From Bradyrhizobium acaciae (GTDB lineage: Bacteria > Pseudomonadota > Alphaproteobacteria > Rhizobiales > Xanthobacteraceae): DNA of 64,000 nucleotides. Positions 25,852 through 35,445 of this stretch are shown here, in pieces (the first letter of the stretch is position 1; each line of letters opens with the position of its first letter). The translations under genes and the position numbers were made by a program. Where the stretch lies: assembly GCF_020889785.1 (NCBI RefSeq), contig NZ_JACMYK010000024.1:1-64000 (forward strand), given 5' to 3'. The notes beneath the pieces were generated by a model. It saw only the letters and a list, made by a program, of their open reading frames with translations, was not told the origin of the DNA and did not search any database.

Positions 25852-27252
25852 ATGACCAGACCGAAAGAACTTCGCTTCAATGCGTTCAACATGATGGCGC
25901 CGAGCCACAACTGGGCCGGCCTGTGGTCGCATCCGCGCGACACGTCGCTAAACTACAACACGCTCGACTACTGGGTGGACTACGCCCGGACGGCCGAACG
26001 CGGCCTGCTCGACGGCATCTTCCTGGCCGACGTCTTCGGTATCTATGACGTCTACGGCGATAGCCCCGAGACCGCACTGCGTCATGCCGTTCAGCTGCCG
26101 AACGCCGAGCCGACCCTGCTGGTCTCCGCCATGGCACACGTGACGAAACATCTCGGCTTCGGCATCACGTCCAACCTCACCTACGAACATCCTTACCAGC
26201 TCGCCCGCCGCTTCTCGACGCTCGATCACCTTTCTGGCGGCCGGATCGGCTGGAACATCGTCACCGGCTACCTCGACAGCGGTGCCCGCGGCATGGGTCT
26301 TACGGTTAACCGCGCGCATGATGAGCGCTATGAGGCGGCCGAGGAGTTTCTCACTGCGACCTACAAGCTCTGGGAAGGCAGCTGGGAGGACGGCGCGGTC
26401 CGCCGCGACCGGGCCGCGCGCATCTTCACGGATCCGGCAAAGATCCATCCGGTGCGGCATCAGGGACGCCACTACCAGGTCGACGGCATCCACCTAGCCG
26501 AGCCGTCACCACAGCGCACACCGCTGTTGTATCAGGCAGGAACCTCAAAGCGCGGGCGCACCTTCGCGGCCAGGCATGCGGAAGCGATCTTCCTCAACGG
26601 CCAGACCAAGCCGATCCTGGCCCGCGCCGTGCGCGAGATCAGGGAGGCCGCCCGGGACTTCGGACGCGATCCCTACGACATCCGTCTGTTCGCCGGCGCG
26701 ACCGTGATCGTTGCGCCGACGCGCGCCGAAGCCAACGACCTGCTCGAGGAGTACGCGGCGCATGTCGATCAGGCCGGCCAGCTCGCCCTGCTGTCGGGAT
26801 GGACCGGCATCGACTTCTCGAACTATCGCCCCGACCACGCGGTGCAGTATGTCGAGAGCAACGCGATCCAGTCGATGGTCGAGAATTTCACGGTGCGCAG
26901 CGACCGGCCGGTCAAGGTCGGCGACCTCGCCACCCTGAGCCGGGTTGGCGCGCGCTCGCCGTTCGTGGTCGGCTCGCCCCAGGATGTGGCCGATGAGCTG
27001 ATTGCCTGGGTCGATGAAACCGATGTGGACGGCTTCAACCTGTTCCGCCTGGTCGCGCCGGAATCGCTGACCTCATTCGTCGACCTGGTCGTTCCGGAAC
27101 TGCAATCACGCGGCGTCTACAAGACCGCCTATCGCGAAGGCACGCTGCGTGAAAAGCTGTTTCCCGGCCGCGGCCCCCATCTTGAAGCCACACATCCCGG
27201 CGCCGACTTCCGCCGCGCCCCGTCAACAGCGCGTGCTGAGGCCGCCGAATAG
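25852..27252 (+). CDS. LLM flavin monooxygenase (NtaA/SnaA/DszA type)
   Basis: A 466-residue FMNH2-dependent monooxygenase of the luciferase-like class. Family features: LRFNAFNMMAPSHNWAGLW, LDGIFLADVFGIYD, RRFSTLDHLSGGRIGWNIVTGYLDS, LLYQAGTSKRG and DGFNLFRLVAPESL. The group acts on nitrilotriacetate, dibenzothiophene sulfone and other substrates; in sulfur clusters it is thought to open C-S bonds. The ATG at 25852 has GGAAG upstream. It converges with the metQ gene at 27293 with a 40-bp gap. Confidence 0.88.
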   Translation: MTRPKELRFNAFNMMAPSHNWAGLWSHPRDTSLNYNTLDYWVDYARTAERGLLDGIFLADVFGIYDVYGDSPETALRHAVQLPNAEPTLLVSAMAHVTKHLGFGITSNLTYEHPYQLARRFSTLDHLSGGRIGWNIVTGYLDSGARGMGLTVNRAHDERYEAAEEFLTATYKLWEGSWEDGAVRRDRAARIFTDPAKIHPVRHQGRHYQVDGIHLAEPSPQRTPLLYQAGTSKRGRTFAARHAEAIFLNGQTKPILARAVREIREAARDFGRDPYDIRLFAGATVIVAPTRAEANDLLEEYAAHVDQAGQLALLSGWTGIDFSNYRPDHAVQYVESNAIQSMVENFTVRSDRPVKVGDLATLSRVGARSPFVVGSPQDVADELIAWVDETDVDGFNLFRLVAPESLTSFVDLVVPELQSRGVYKTAYREGTLREKLFPGRGPHLEATHPGADFRRAPSTARAEAAE

Positions 27253-27292
27253 ACTGAATTGCGGACCTCATCGGTGATGGACGATCAGCCCG

Positions 27293-28069
27293 TCACCAGG
27301 TCGCGATATAGGTGCCCTTGAAGCGCTTCTCGAGGAACGCCTTCACCTCGTCGGAACGATAAGCGTCAGCCAGCTGCTTGACCCAGGGCTTGTCCTTGTC
27401 CTCTTCACGCACGGCAAGGATGTTGACCCAGGGACCATCGGCCGCCTCACGCGCGATTGCATCGGTGGCGGGATTGAGCCCGGCCTGAACCGCATAGTTG
27501 TTGTTGATCGAGACCAGGTCGACGTCCTGCAGTGAGCGCGGCAGCTGCGCGGCATCGAGCTCGACGAAACGCAGCTTCTTCGGATTGTCAGTGATGTCGG
27601 CGATCGTCGAAGCGACGTTATTCGGATCCTTCAATTTGATCACGCCGTGCAGCGCCAGGATCATCAGGCCGCGCGCGCCGTTGGACGGATCGTTGGCAAT
27701 CGCTACCCGTGCGCCATCCGGAAGATCGGCCAGCTTCTTGTACTTCAAGGAGTAGACGCCCTGCGGCGAGGCAATCGTGCTGGCGACCTTGACGATCTTC
27801 CAGCCGGTCTTCGACAGCTGGTTCTTCAGGTAGGGCTCGTGCTGGAACGAATTGGCCTCGAGATCCCCGAGCGCGAGCGCCTGGTTCGGGATCACATAGT
27901 CGGTGAATTCGACCACCTTGATGTCGAGCCCGCGGCCGGCGGCAACCTTCTTCACGACATCAAGGATTTCGGCATGGGGTCCAGCCGTGACGCCGACGCG
28001 GACGGTCTCGGCCCTGGCCGCGCCGGTCAAAAGCACGACGACGGCAAGCGCGGTCATCAGGATACGCAT
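27293..28069 (-). CDS. MetQ/NlpA-family ABC substrate-binding protein
   Basis: A 258-residue periplasmic binding protein. Signal peptide ILMTALAVVVLLTGAARA-ET without lipobox. Family segments: VGVTAGPHAEILDVVKKVAA, GDLEANSFQHEPYLK, NDPSNGARGLMILALHGVI and NPKKLRFVELDAAQLPRSL. The ATG at 28069 is used; a TTG three bases upstream is less likely. It is the last gene of a probable operon running from the flavoprotein at 32690 and directly follows another MetQ paralogue. Confidence 0.9.
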   Translation of the reverse strand: MRILMTALAVVVLLTGAARAETVRVGVTAGPHAEILDVVKKVAAGRGLDIKVVEFTDYVIPNQALALGDLEANSFQHEPYLKNQLSKTGWKIVKVASTIASPQGVYSLKYKKLADLPDGARVAIANDPSNGARGLMILALHGVIKLKDPNNVASTIADITDNPKKLRFVELDAAQLPRSLQDVDLVSINNNYAVQAGLNPATDAIAREAADGPWVNILAVREEDKDKPWVKQLADAYRSDEVKAFLEKRFKGTYIATW

Positions 28070-28098
28070 CAATCTTTCCTCGGCAGTTGAATCGGTGA

Positions 28099-28881
28099 TT
28101 ACCAGCTCGGCAACACCGCGCCCTTGAACTTGGTCAGGACGAATTCCTTGATCTCGGGCGAGTGGTAACTATCGACCAGGATCTTGACCCAAGGCTTGTC
28201 CTTGTCGGCGGAGCGAACCGCGATCAGATTGACGTATGGCCCCTTCGGATCCTCGCGCAGGATCGGATCCTTGACCGGATCAAGGCCGGCTTGCGTCGCA
28301 TAGTTCGTGTTGATGACCGCAGCATCGACGTCGTCGAGCGCGCGGGGCGCCTGGGCAGCATCGACCTCGATGAATTTCAGCTTCTTGGGATTGTCAGTGA
28401 TGTCGATAACAGTCGGCTTGAATCCGACGTCGCTCTTCAGCTTGATTGCGCCCTTGTCGCGCAGCAGGAGCAGCGCGCGGCCGCCGTTCGTGGGATCGTT
28501 CGGGATCGAGACCTTGGCTCCGTCAGGGAGGTCCGTCCAGCTCTTGTGCTTGCGTGAATAGATGCCGATCGGGAAATTGACAGTCAGTCCCACCTGCTCG
28601 ATCTTGTAGCCGCGATCGGCTTTCTGGTTGTCCAGATAGGGCTGGTTCTGAAAGGAATTGGCCTGGATGTCGCCGGCGTCGAGCGCGGCGTTGGGCACGA
28701 CATAGTCCGAGAACTCGATCAGCTGGAGATCGAGCCCGCTCTTGGCCGCGATCGGCTTCACCGCCTCGAGGATTTGCGCATGCGGCCCGGGCGTAACCCC
28801 GATCTTGATCATTTCAGCCGCAACTCCGGTCGACCAGATCGCAACAATGCTCGTTAGCGCGAGAAAGGATCGAAACAACAT
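28099..28881 (-). CDS. MetQ/NlpA-family ABC substrate-binding protein
   Basis: A 260-residue periplasmic binding protein, signal peptide LALTSIVAIWSTGVA-AE, no lipobox. Segments GVTPGPHAQILEAVKPIAAK, GDIQANSFQNQPYLD and NDPTNGGRALLLLRDKGAI align with the neighbouring paralogue at 27293. It immediately follows the MetI-type permease gene (33 bp), so it is the most likely cognate receptor of the MetNI pair. The ligand could be methionine, its sulfoxide or another organosulfur compound. Confidence 0.9.
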   Translation of the reverse strand: MLFRSFLALTSIVAIWSTGVAAEMIKIGVTPGPHAQILEAVKPIAAKSGLDLQLIEFSDYVVPNAALDAGDIQANSFQNQPYLDNQKADRGYKIEQVGLTVNFPIGIYSRKHKSWTDLPDGAKVSIPNDPTNGGRALLLLRDKGAIKLKSDVGFKPTVIDITDNPKKLKFIEVDAAQAPRALDDVDAAVINTNYATQAGLDPVKDPILREDPKGPYVNLIAVRSADKDKPWVKILVDSYHSPEIKEFVLTKFKGAVLPSW

Positions 28882-28914
28882 CTTGGTCTCCGTGGAATAA
28901 GAATGACTATGGGG

Positions 28915-29580
28915 TCAGCGATTGCGCAGGCGGCGATTGACCCGGCGCGCCAGATAGTCGCCGGCCGTCTGCACGGTCTGGACCAGCGCGATCAGAACGA
29001 CGACGACGGCCAGCATCATTTCGGGCATGAAGCGCTGATAGCCGTAGCGAATGCCGAGATCGCCGAGACCTCCGCCGCCGACCGCCCCGACCATCGCGGA
29101 GTAGCCGAGCAGGCTGACCACCGCGAGCGTCAAGGCGAGCACCAGGCCCGGCAATGCCTCCGGGATCAGGACCTTGAACACGATCTGCAGCGGGCTCGCA
29201 CCGAACGAGGATGCCGTCTCGATCAGGCCGGCGTCAACCTCGCGGATCGCGGCCTCGACCAGGCGGGCGATGAACGGCGTCGCCGCGATCGTGAGCGGCA
29301 CGATGGCTGCGCCCGAGCCGATCGAGGTGCCGGCGATCAGGCGCGTGAACGGAATGATCGCGACGACCAGGATGATGAACGGCGTCGAGCGCGCAGCATT
29401 GACGATCACGCCGAGAATGCCGTTGGCCGGCGGTGCGGCGAACAACTCACCCTTGCGGCTGGTGGCCAGGAAGATCCCGAGCGGCAGGCCCAACACGGTC
29501 GCAACCAGGGCTGCGACCGAGACCATGAACAGGCTCTCGCCGGTGGCCTGAACGATCAGGTTGATGAGTTCACGCGACAT
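28915..29580 (-). CDS. metI: MetI-type ABC permease
   Basis: A 221-residue inner-membrane permease with about five helices. The EAA loop, which contacts the ATPase, is seen in LIETASSFGASPLQIVFKVLIPEALPG-like form; other typical MetI parts are NAARSTPFIILVVAIIPFTR and MVGAVGGGGLGDLGIRYGY. The ATG at 29580 overlaps the ATPase gene by 11 bp; the frame extends upstream to 29607 without support. It works with the MetN-type ATPase. Confidence 0.92.
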   Translation of the reverse strand: MSRELINLIVQATGESLFMVSVAALVATVLGLPLGIFLATSRKGELFAAPPANGILGVIVNAARSTPFIILVVAIIPFTRLIAGTSIGSGAAIVPLTIAATPFIARLVEAAIREVDAGLIETASSFGASPLQIVFKVLIPEALPGLVLALTLAVVSLLGYSAMVGAVGGGGLGDLGIRYGYQRFMPEMMLAVVVVLIALVQTVQTAGDYLARRVNRRLRNR

Positions 29581-30694
29581 AGCCGAGACGCTCCACCAGA
29601 ATGTCATGCTGAGACAGATAGGCCAGGGCTTGCCCGGCTGCAGCTTCGCCGCCGGGAATGCCCAGGATCAGCGAGCCGACATGCTGGCCGCCGATCTCGT
29701 CGATCCGCGCCGACAGCAACGCCACATCGTGGGACAGCTCGCGCGACAGCCGCGCCACCACCGTGTCGCCGGCTTCGGTGCCTCGCACCTGCACGCGAAG
29801 CACCGCCTTCCCACCGGCAACCGGCTGCAGCGAAATGCGGCTTGCCAGCGAGACCGGAACGCTGTCCCCGATCACCTCGGACAGGAAGGCCTGCGTGACC
29901 GCATGCCGGGGATGCGTGAAGATGTCGGCGACATGACCGCGTTCGACGACATGGCCACCGTCGATCACCGCGACCTCCTTGGCGAGCTGGCGGACAACCG
30001 ACATCTCGTGGGTGATCAGCACGATCGTGACACCGAGCTCGCGATTGATGTTGGCCAGAAGGTCCAGGATCGCGCGCGTGGTCTGCGGATCGAGCGCCGA
30101 GGTCGCCTCGTCGGACAGCAGCACGTTCGGCCGCGTCGCCAGCGCGCGCGCAATGCCGATCCGCTGCTTCTGGCCGCCGGACAATTCGGAGGGATAACGA
30201 TCGTATTTGTCGGCGATGCCGACGAGCGCGAGTAACTCCTCGACCCGAACGGCAATGTCAGCCCTGGACCAGCCGGCGATTTCGAGCGGCAGCGCGATAT
30301 TGTCCGCCGCCGTTCGCGACGACAGCAGGTTGAAATGCTGGAAGATCATGCCGATCGACCGTTGCGCCAGGCGCAGCTCGCGGCCGGCCAGCGCGGAGAT
30401 CTCACGACCGTCGACGACGACGCGACCGCTCGACGGCTTCTCAAGCCCGTTGATGAGGCGGACCAGGCTCGATTTGCCGGCGCCGGAACGGCCGATCACG
30501 CCGGTGATGGAGCCGCGCGCGATCGCGAAATCGATCGCCTGCAAGGCATGCACGCTCGGCTTGTCTCGATAGGCCGGATAGACCTTCGAGACGCCCTCGA
30601 AGCGGATCATGGCATCGCTTGCGCCTGATGCGAGCGAGATCGACGGCAGCGGCGCGACAGGCTGCGCCGTCGTCAGGGATTGATGTACGTTCAT
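29570..30694 (-). CDS. metN: MetN-type ABC ATPase
   Basis: A 374-residue ATPase. Walker A GRSGAGKSS, Q-loop FQHFNLL, signature LSGGQKQR, Walker B VLLSDEAT and H-loop ITHEMSV are intact. The C-terminal NIL domain (about 290-374), which in MetN binds methionine and inhibits transport, is present. An unusual N-terminal extension of about 28 residues precedes the ATPase core (MIRFEGVSKVYPAYRD), so a start at the internal ATG (residue 29) is also possible. It follows the ferredoxin gene by 50 bp. Confidence 0.92.
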   Translation of the reverse strand: MNVHQSLTTAQPVAPLPSISLASGASDAMIRFEGVSKVYPAYRDKPSVHALQAIDFAIARGSITGVIGRSGAGKSSLVRLINGLEKPSSGRVVVDGREISALAGRELRLAQRSIGMIFQHFNLLSSRTAADNIALPLEIAGWSRADIAVRVEELLALVGIADKYDRYPSELSGGQKQRIGIARALATRPNVLLSDEATSALDPQTTRAILDLLANINRELGVTIVLITHEMSVVRQLAKEVAVIDGGHVVERGHVADIFTHPRHAVTQAFLSEVIGDSVPVSLASRISLQPVAGGKAVLRVQVRGTEAGDTVVARLSRELSHDVALLSARIDEIGGQHVGSLILGIPGGEAAAGQALAYLSQHDILVERLGYVA

Positions 30695-30744
30695 TCAGTC
30701 GGTCCAACTGGGAAATGGCTTCGGTCGCCGGGCACAGCCCGAAC

Positions 30745-31065
30745 TCAATGACCAAAGAGCAGATAGCTGCGGTCGATGCCGCGGAGATCGCGCGTCTCGT
30801 CGGTCCAGCCGACCGCGCGGCGGTAACTGCCCAATGCGGCGGTTTCGCGTAGCGCGACTACGTCGGTCGGGCAAGGGGTATCCGCATGGGGCGCGACGTA
30901 AAGTGCGTCCTCGGGACAATAGAGTTCGCAGAGAAAGCAGGTCTGGCAATCGCTCTGGCGGGCGATTACCGGAATTCCATCCGTCTTGTCGAACACATTG
31001 GTCGGGCAGACATTCACGCAGATGTCGCAGGACGTGCAGCGTTCGGCGTCGATCACCTCGATCAT
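30745..31065 (-). CDS. 4Fe-4S ferredoxin, AprB-like
   Basis: A 106-residue protein with two cysteine clusters: CTSCDICVNVCPTNVF (C-x2-C-x2-C-x3-C) and CQTCFLCELYCPEDAL, enough for two 4Fe-4S centres. The length and second-half tail resemble the beta subunit of APS reductase and its uncharacterised relatives. The ATG overlaps the flavoprotein stop as ATGA, so it is almost certainly the electron-transfer partner of that protein. It lies inside the met transport operon. Confidence 0.9.
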   Translation of the reverse strand: MIEVIDAERCTSCDICVNVCPTNVFDKTDGIPVIARQSDCQTCFLCELYCPEDALYVAPHADTPCPTDVVALRETAALGSYRRAVGWTDETRDLRGIDRSYLLFGH

Positions 31066-32690
31066 TCCGCAGCCTCTGCGTAGCTGGCGTCAGCATGCGG
31101 CCGGACCGCGGTCCAGACCTCGTCCAATCCGCCGCTGGTCACGTAGTGGCGTTGCCGGTCGTCCTGATCCGGATAATCGTCGCGGCGATGCATGCCGCGG
31201 CTTTCGTAACGCGCCAGCGCGCTGCGATACATCCAGCGCGACGTCGCGAGCATCGCCGCGCTCTCGCGGGCGCGCAGCAGATCATCCTTGCTCGCCGCGT
31301 CGGCCGCCGATACGTCGACCCACGCCGCATCAAGCCGCGCCAGCGCGCCGTCGAGACGCGACGCATGCCGGAAGTAATTCAGCTCATACGGATAGACCTC
31401 GTCCTGAACCGCCTTCGCCAGCACGGCCGGCTCAAGCGGGCGGTTCGACCGGCTTCGGAACGCAACGGTCCCCGCGGAGGCCAGGTGTCGTTGCCGGGCC
31501 GGGCCAAGCTGCCGGGCAAAGTCTGCAGCGCCCCATCCGGCCCAGGTCCCTGACGACATCGCCCACGCAGCGTTGTGGCTGCCGCCGCCGGTGAAGCCGC
31601 CGCAGATCAATTCGCGCGTCGCCGCATCGCCGGCAGCGTAGAGCCCCGGCACGCTGGTGGCGCAGCTGTCGTCGACAATGCGAAGGCCTCCGGTGCCGCG
31701 CACGGTGCCTTCGAGCCGCAAGGTGACGGGAAAGCGATCCCTGAAGGGGTCGATAGCGGTGCGATCGAACGGCAAAAAGAAATTCGGCTGCGATGCCCGC
31801 ATGTCACGCTGCACGTTGCCATCCGCCTTGTCGAGACGGGCATACACCGGCCCCTGCAGCAATGCACGGGCGATCGCCGACCGCCCGCCCTTGGATGCCG
31901 CACCGGGAACGACACTGCCGTCCTCGTAGCTGAAGGTTGCCCAGCCGTAGAACAGCGTCTTGGTCACCGATCCAAATGCCGGCGAGATCGCGTAAGCGTT
32001 GGAGAACTCCATGCTGCTGAACTCGGCACCGACCTCCGCGGCCATCAGATAGCCGTCGCCGGTCAGCACGTTCGAGCCGAGCGTCCTGCTCAGGAAGGCG
32101 CAGCCGCCGGTCGCGATGACGACAGCCTTGGCGCGCACGGTCCAACGATCGTGCTTCTGCCGGCGAACGCCGCTGGCGCCTGCAACCGCGCCGTCATCGT
32201 CGACCAACAGCTCGAGCGCAGGGCTGTGATCGAGAATGGTGACGCCGGCCTGCTTGGTGCGCTTGCGCATCAGGCGCATGTATTCGGGCCCTTGCAACGA
32301 ATTGCGCTGCGGCTTGCCGCTGTCGTCGACCGGGTAAGGGTAACCCCAGGCCGCCAATCGATTGCTGTCCTGATAGGTCTGGTCGAGCACGCGCGCCATC
32401 CAGCGGCGATTCTGCAGATGTCCACCCAGCTTCTCGCGATTGGCCATGGCAGCTTCGCGCAACGCCGGATCGGGATCGACATACCAGACGCCGGTGCCGG
32501 CCGCCGCAGTGGCGCCTGACGTGCCGCAAAATCCCTTGTCGGCGAGCACGACCCGCGCGCCACGCTCCGCGGCGCTCACCGCAGCCCACGTGCCCGCCGG
32601 CCCGCCGCCGATCACCAGGACGTCAGCGTCGAACTCAACCGAGCCGCCCGGTGCGGGTCGTTGTTCGGCGCGTCGATCGTTGGTTGTCAT
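31062..32690 (-). CDS. FAD-dependent oxidoreductase, AprA/fumarate-reductase-like
   Basis: A 542-residue flavoprotein. FAD site VLVIGGGPAGTWAAVSAAERG at about residue 25; TAAAGTGVWY; AKAVVIATGGCAFL; late FAD contact GLYAAGDAATRE and GGGSHNAAWAMSSG. The C-terminal helical domain carries YESRGMHRRDDYP, as in fumarate reductase and AprA. Partnered with a 4Fe-4S protein, it resembles an AprAB pair, but key AMP/APS residues could not be verified. The reaction is unknown; context suggests an organosulfur redox step. GGAGAA precedes the ATG. Confidence 0.87.
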   Translation of the reverse strand: MTTNDRRAEQRPAPGGSVEFDADVLVIGGGPAGTWAAVSAAERGARVVLADKGFCGTSGATAAAGTGVWYVDPDPALREAAMANREKLGGHLQNRRWMARVLDQTYQDSNRLAAWGYPYPVDDSGKPQRNSLQGPEYMRLMRKRTKQAGVTILDHSPALELLVDDDGAVAGASGVRRQKHDRWTVRAKAVVIATGGCAFLSRTLGSNVLTGDGYLMAAEVGAEFSSMEFSNAYAISPAFGSVTKTLFYGWATFSYEDGSVVPGAASKGGRSAIARALLQGPVYARLDKADGNVQRDMRASQPNFFLPFDRTAIDPFRDRFPVTLRLEGTVRGTGGLRIVDDSCATSVPGLYAAGDAATRELICGGFTGGGSHNAAWAMSSGTWAGWGAADFARQLGPARQRHLASAGTVAFRSRSNRPLEPAVLAKAVQDEVYPYELNYFRHASRLDGALARLDAAWVDVSAADAASKDDLLRARESAAMLATSRWMYRSALARYESRGMHRRDDYPDQDDRQRHYVTSGGLDEVWTAVRPHADASYAEAAE

Positions 32691-33004
32691 CGTCCAGATT
32701 CTCCAAACGGCTCCGATCGCTTGCGATGCGCCGCAGCAACATCGTTACGCACGCAGGCGCCTCTGGCAATTTCAGATATTTGCGTGGACTTGGACGAAGC
32801 TTCCCCTGCCGCAGCCAAGGGAAGAATAATTATGCACCGGCGCGGAGGACATTTCGTTCAACGCCGAAGCAGAACACGAGTTTTGCCCGCGAACCGCGCG
32901 GTGGAGGCGGATATTTCTTTTTGCATGCACGCTTCGACCGTTCGTTTCCTTGCGACGCGACAAGCGATATCTCGAAAACCAACTCATTTCACCGCGTGGC
33001 AAGC
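32691..33004. other. Divergent intergenic region
   Basis: A 314-bp gap between divergent flavoprotein and monooxygenase genes. The reading frame of the monooxygenase is open back to 32651 but shows no family similarity there. It presumably holds the promoter of the seven-cistron-scale minus-strand operon. No specific motif recognised. Confidence 0.4.
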
Positions 33005-34345
33005 ATGTCCGATCGTCAGCTTCATCTCAATGTCAATCTGCTGCACTCCGGCGTCTATGCGTCGGCCTGGCGGCTGCCCGAAAGCGATCCGCGCGCCTGC
33101 TTCGATGTCTGCCACTACGTGCGCGTTGCGGAGATCGCCGAGCGCGGCAAGCTCGATGCGATCTTTCTTGCCGACACACCGGCGATCACCGACCGCATCG
33201 ACTATCGGTCCTTCATGTCGATGGAGCCGACGATCGTATTGGCGTCGGTCGCTGCGGCGACGAGCCATATCGGGCTGATCGCGACCGCCTCGACCACCTA
33301 TAACGAGCCCTACAATATCGCGCGCCGCTTCGCGACCCTGGACCTCGCGAGCGGCGGCCGCGCCGGCTGGAACGCGGTGACCACGGCCGACGCGGCAGCC
33401 AGCCGCAATTTCGGCCTCAACAACGTGCTCGAGCACAAGGCCCGCTACGAGCGCGCCAAGGAGTTCGCCGAAGTCGTCCATGCGCTGTGGGACAGCTGGG
33501 AGGACGATGCCTTTGTCGGCGACAAGACCACTGCCCGGTTTGTCGACACCGCTAAGGTTCATCCGATCGCGCATCGCGGCGCTCATTACTCCGTGGCCGG
33601 TCCGCTCAATGTGCCGCGCTCGCCGCAGGGCAGACCGGTGACCGTTCAGGCCGGCGGCTCGAGCGACGGCCGCGACCTTGCCGCGGCGCAGGCCGAAGCC
33701 GTGTTCACGCTGGCGCAGACGATCGAGGAAGGCGTCGCCTATGCGCGCGATCTGCGCGCTCGCGCCGCAGCTTACGGCCGCGCCAGCGACTCCATCGTCA
33801 TCCTGCCGGGCCTTGCCACCGTCATCGGCAGCACCGAAGCCGAGGCGAAACGGCGGCAGGATGAGCTGTGGGAGCTGGTCCCGATCGAGTACAGCCTTGC
33901 CCGCCTCGCCGGCACATTGCAGGTCGATGCTGCAATCCTCGAACTCGACAAGCCGCTGCCCGATCCGCTGCCGCTGCCGGCCAACGCCAACCACACCATG
34001 TTCCAGGGCACGGTGAACATCGCGCGGCGCGGCAACCTCACGGTCCGGCAATTGCTGCGAGCACTCGGCGGCGGGGTCGGACATCGGATCATCGTCGGCA
34101 CGCCCGAGCAGATCGCCGACGATATCGAAGCCTGGTTCAAGGCAGGCGCCGCCGACGGCTTCAATCTGATGCCGGACGTGCTGCCGACGGGATTGGAGGT
34201 CTTCGTCGACAACGTGGTGCCGATCCTGCAGCAACGCGGCCTGTTCCGAGCGGATTATGCCGGCACCACCTTGCGTGAGCATTTCGGATTACCGCGGCCG
34301 ACGAGCCGTTTTGCGCGCCGGATCGAGGCCGCGGCAACCGCGTGA
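33005..34345 (+). CDS. LLM flavin monooxygenase (NtaA/SnaA/DszA type)
   Basis: A 446-residue FMNH2-dependent monooxygenase. Seen: QLHLNVNLLHSGVYASAWR, KLDAIFLADTPAI, RRFATLDLASGGRAGWNAVTT, RPVTVQAGGSSDGRDLAA, and DGFNLMPDVLPTGLEVFVD. The start at 33005 is taken from family alignment. It is similar throughout to the monooxygenase at 45123, so they are paralogues probably differing in substrate. It converges with the next LLM gene with only 5 bp between stops. Confidence 0.88.
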   Translation: MSDRQLHLNVNLLHSGVYASAWRLPESDPRACFDVCHYVRVAEIAERGKLDAIFLADTPAITDRIDYRSFMSMEPTIVLASVAAATSHIGLIATASTTYNEPYNIARRFATLDLASGGRAGWNAVTTADAAASRNFGLNNVLEHKARYERAKEFAEVVHALWDSWEDDAFVGDKTTARFVDTAKVHPIAHRGAHYSVAGPLNVPRSPQGRPVTVQAGGSSDGRDLAAAQAEAVFTLAQTIEEGVAYARDLRARAAAYGRASDSIVILPGLATVIGSTEAEAKRRQDELWELVPIEYSLARLAGTLQVDAAILELDKPLPDPLPLPANANHTMFQGTVNIARRGNLTVRQLLRALGGGVGHRIIVGTPEQIADDIEAWFKAGAADGFNLMPDVLPTGLEVFVDNVVPILQQRGLFRADYAGTTLREHFGLPRPTSRFARRIEAAATA

Positions 34346-34350
34346 CGCAG

Positions 34351-35445
34351 TTACCGCGAGCCTGCCAGCAGCGCCGGAGCGCTATTCGCGACAGCCGGTG
34401 ATGCGGCGCGAACGCGCGGGATGATCTCTTTCGCAAAGCGCTCCATCTCGGCCTCGAAGGGCTGGAATTGCAGCATGAACAATTCGATGCCGGCGGCATG
34501 GAATGCCCCGATCCGGGCCGCGACCTCGTCATAGCTGCCGACCAGCCCTGCAGCGGTGCCGCCGTTGCTGCCGACCCGTTCCGACTTCTGCATGGTCTGC
34601 ATCATCACGACCTTCGGATCGGTGTTCTGACGCTGGATCGCCTTCACCGGTGCATCCTTTCGCGACAACTCAAGCAACCGCTCATAGGCAGCTTGCGCCT
34701 CGGCCTGCGTCTCGCGCGCGACGACGAAGGCGGACAGTCCGAAGCGAAGTGGCGATGATATCCGCTGCCGCGCAGCGACGTCGGCAATGAGGCCAGCCAC
34801 ATCCCCAAGCGGCTGCCCGTTGATGAACCAGACGTCGCCATGGTCGGCAACCAGCGCGCGCGCCGGCTCCGACTCGCCGCCGACATAGATCAACGGTCGC
34901 GGCCGATAGCGGCTCGTGGGGCGCAACAGATAGTCGCGGACGTCGAAATGCTCGCCCTTGTAGGTCAACCGTTCGCCTTGCATCAGGCGCGAGACGATCG
35001 TGATCCACTCCCGGCCATAAGCGTAACGGGCGTCGTGCTCGGCAAAGCCGATGCCGGCCTTGTCGAGCTCGGGCCGGTTCCAGGCATTGACCAGATTGAT
35101 CGCAAAGCGTCCGCGGCTGATGTTCTCGATCCCGAGCGCGAGCTTTGCGAGCACCACCGGGTGATAGAGATACGGCTTGATGGCCGCGATGATCTCGATG
35201 CGGCTCGTCAGTGCCGCAACGGCGGCCGCCGCGCTCCAGGCTTCGAGCTGATCGAAATCCTCCTGATGCGGATTGATCGTGTGCTGCGCAATCAGCGTGG
35301 AGTCGTAGCCCAGCGCTTCTGCGGCAAGCACGAGATCGCGATTGCGCTCCCACGATGCGTCATACGGCTCCTCCGGATCCTGATAGGCGGCGCGCGAACC
35401 ATGGACCAGTGCCCAGATGCCAAAGCGAAGCGGTCGTGCCGACAT
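34351..35445 (-). CDS. LLM flavin monooxygenase (SsuD/SfnG-like)
   Basis: A 364-residue protein, shorter than the DszA-type members and of the size of alkanesulfonate or dimethylsulfone monooxygenases. Seen: LRFGIWALVHGSRA, LGYDSTLIAQHTI, GIENISRGRFAINLVNAWNRPEL, PRPLIYVGGESEPARAL and GLVGSYDEVAARIGAFHAAG. It should use FMNH2 from a partner reductase such as the one at 37051. GGAGA precedes the ATG at 35445; the frame upstream to 35781 is rejected. Divergent from the DszC-like gene. Confidence 0.85.
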   Translation of the reverse strand: MSARPLRFGIWALVHGSRAAYQDPEEPYDASWERNRDLVLAAEALGYDSTLIAQHTINPHQEDFDQLEAWSAAAAVAALTSRIEIIAAIKPYLYHPVVLAKLALGIENISRGRFAINLVNAWNRPELDKAGIGFAEHDARYAYGREWITIVSRLMQGERLTYKGEHFDVRDYLLRPTSRYRPRPLIYVGGESEPARALVADHGDVWFINGQPLGDVAGLIADVAARQRISSPLRFGLSAFVVARETQAEAQAAYERLLELSRKDAPVKAIQRQNTDPKVVMMQTMQKSERVGSNGGTAAGLVGSYDEVAARIGAFHAAGIELFMLQFQPFEAEMERFAKEIIPRVRAASPAVANSAPALLAGSR

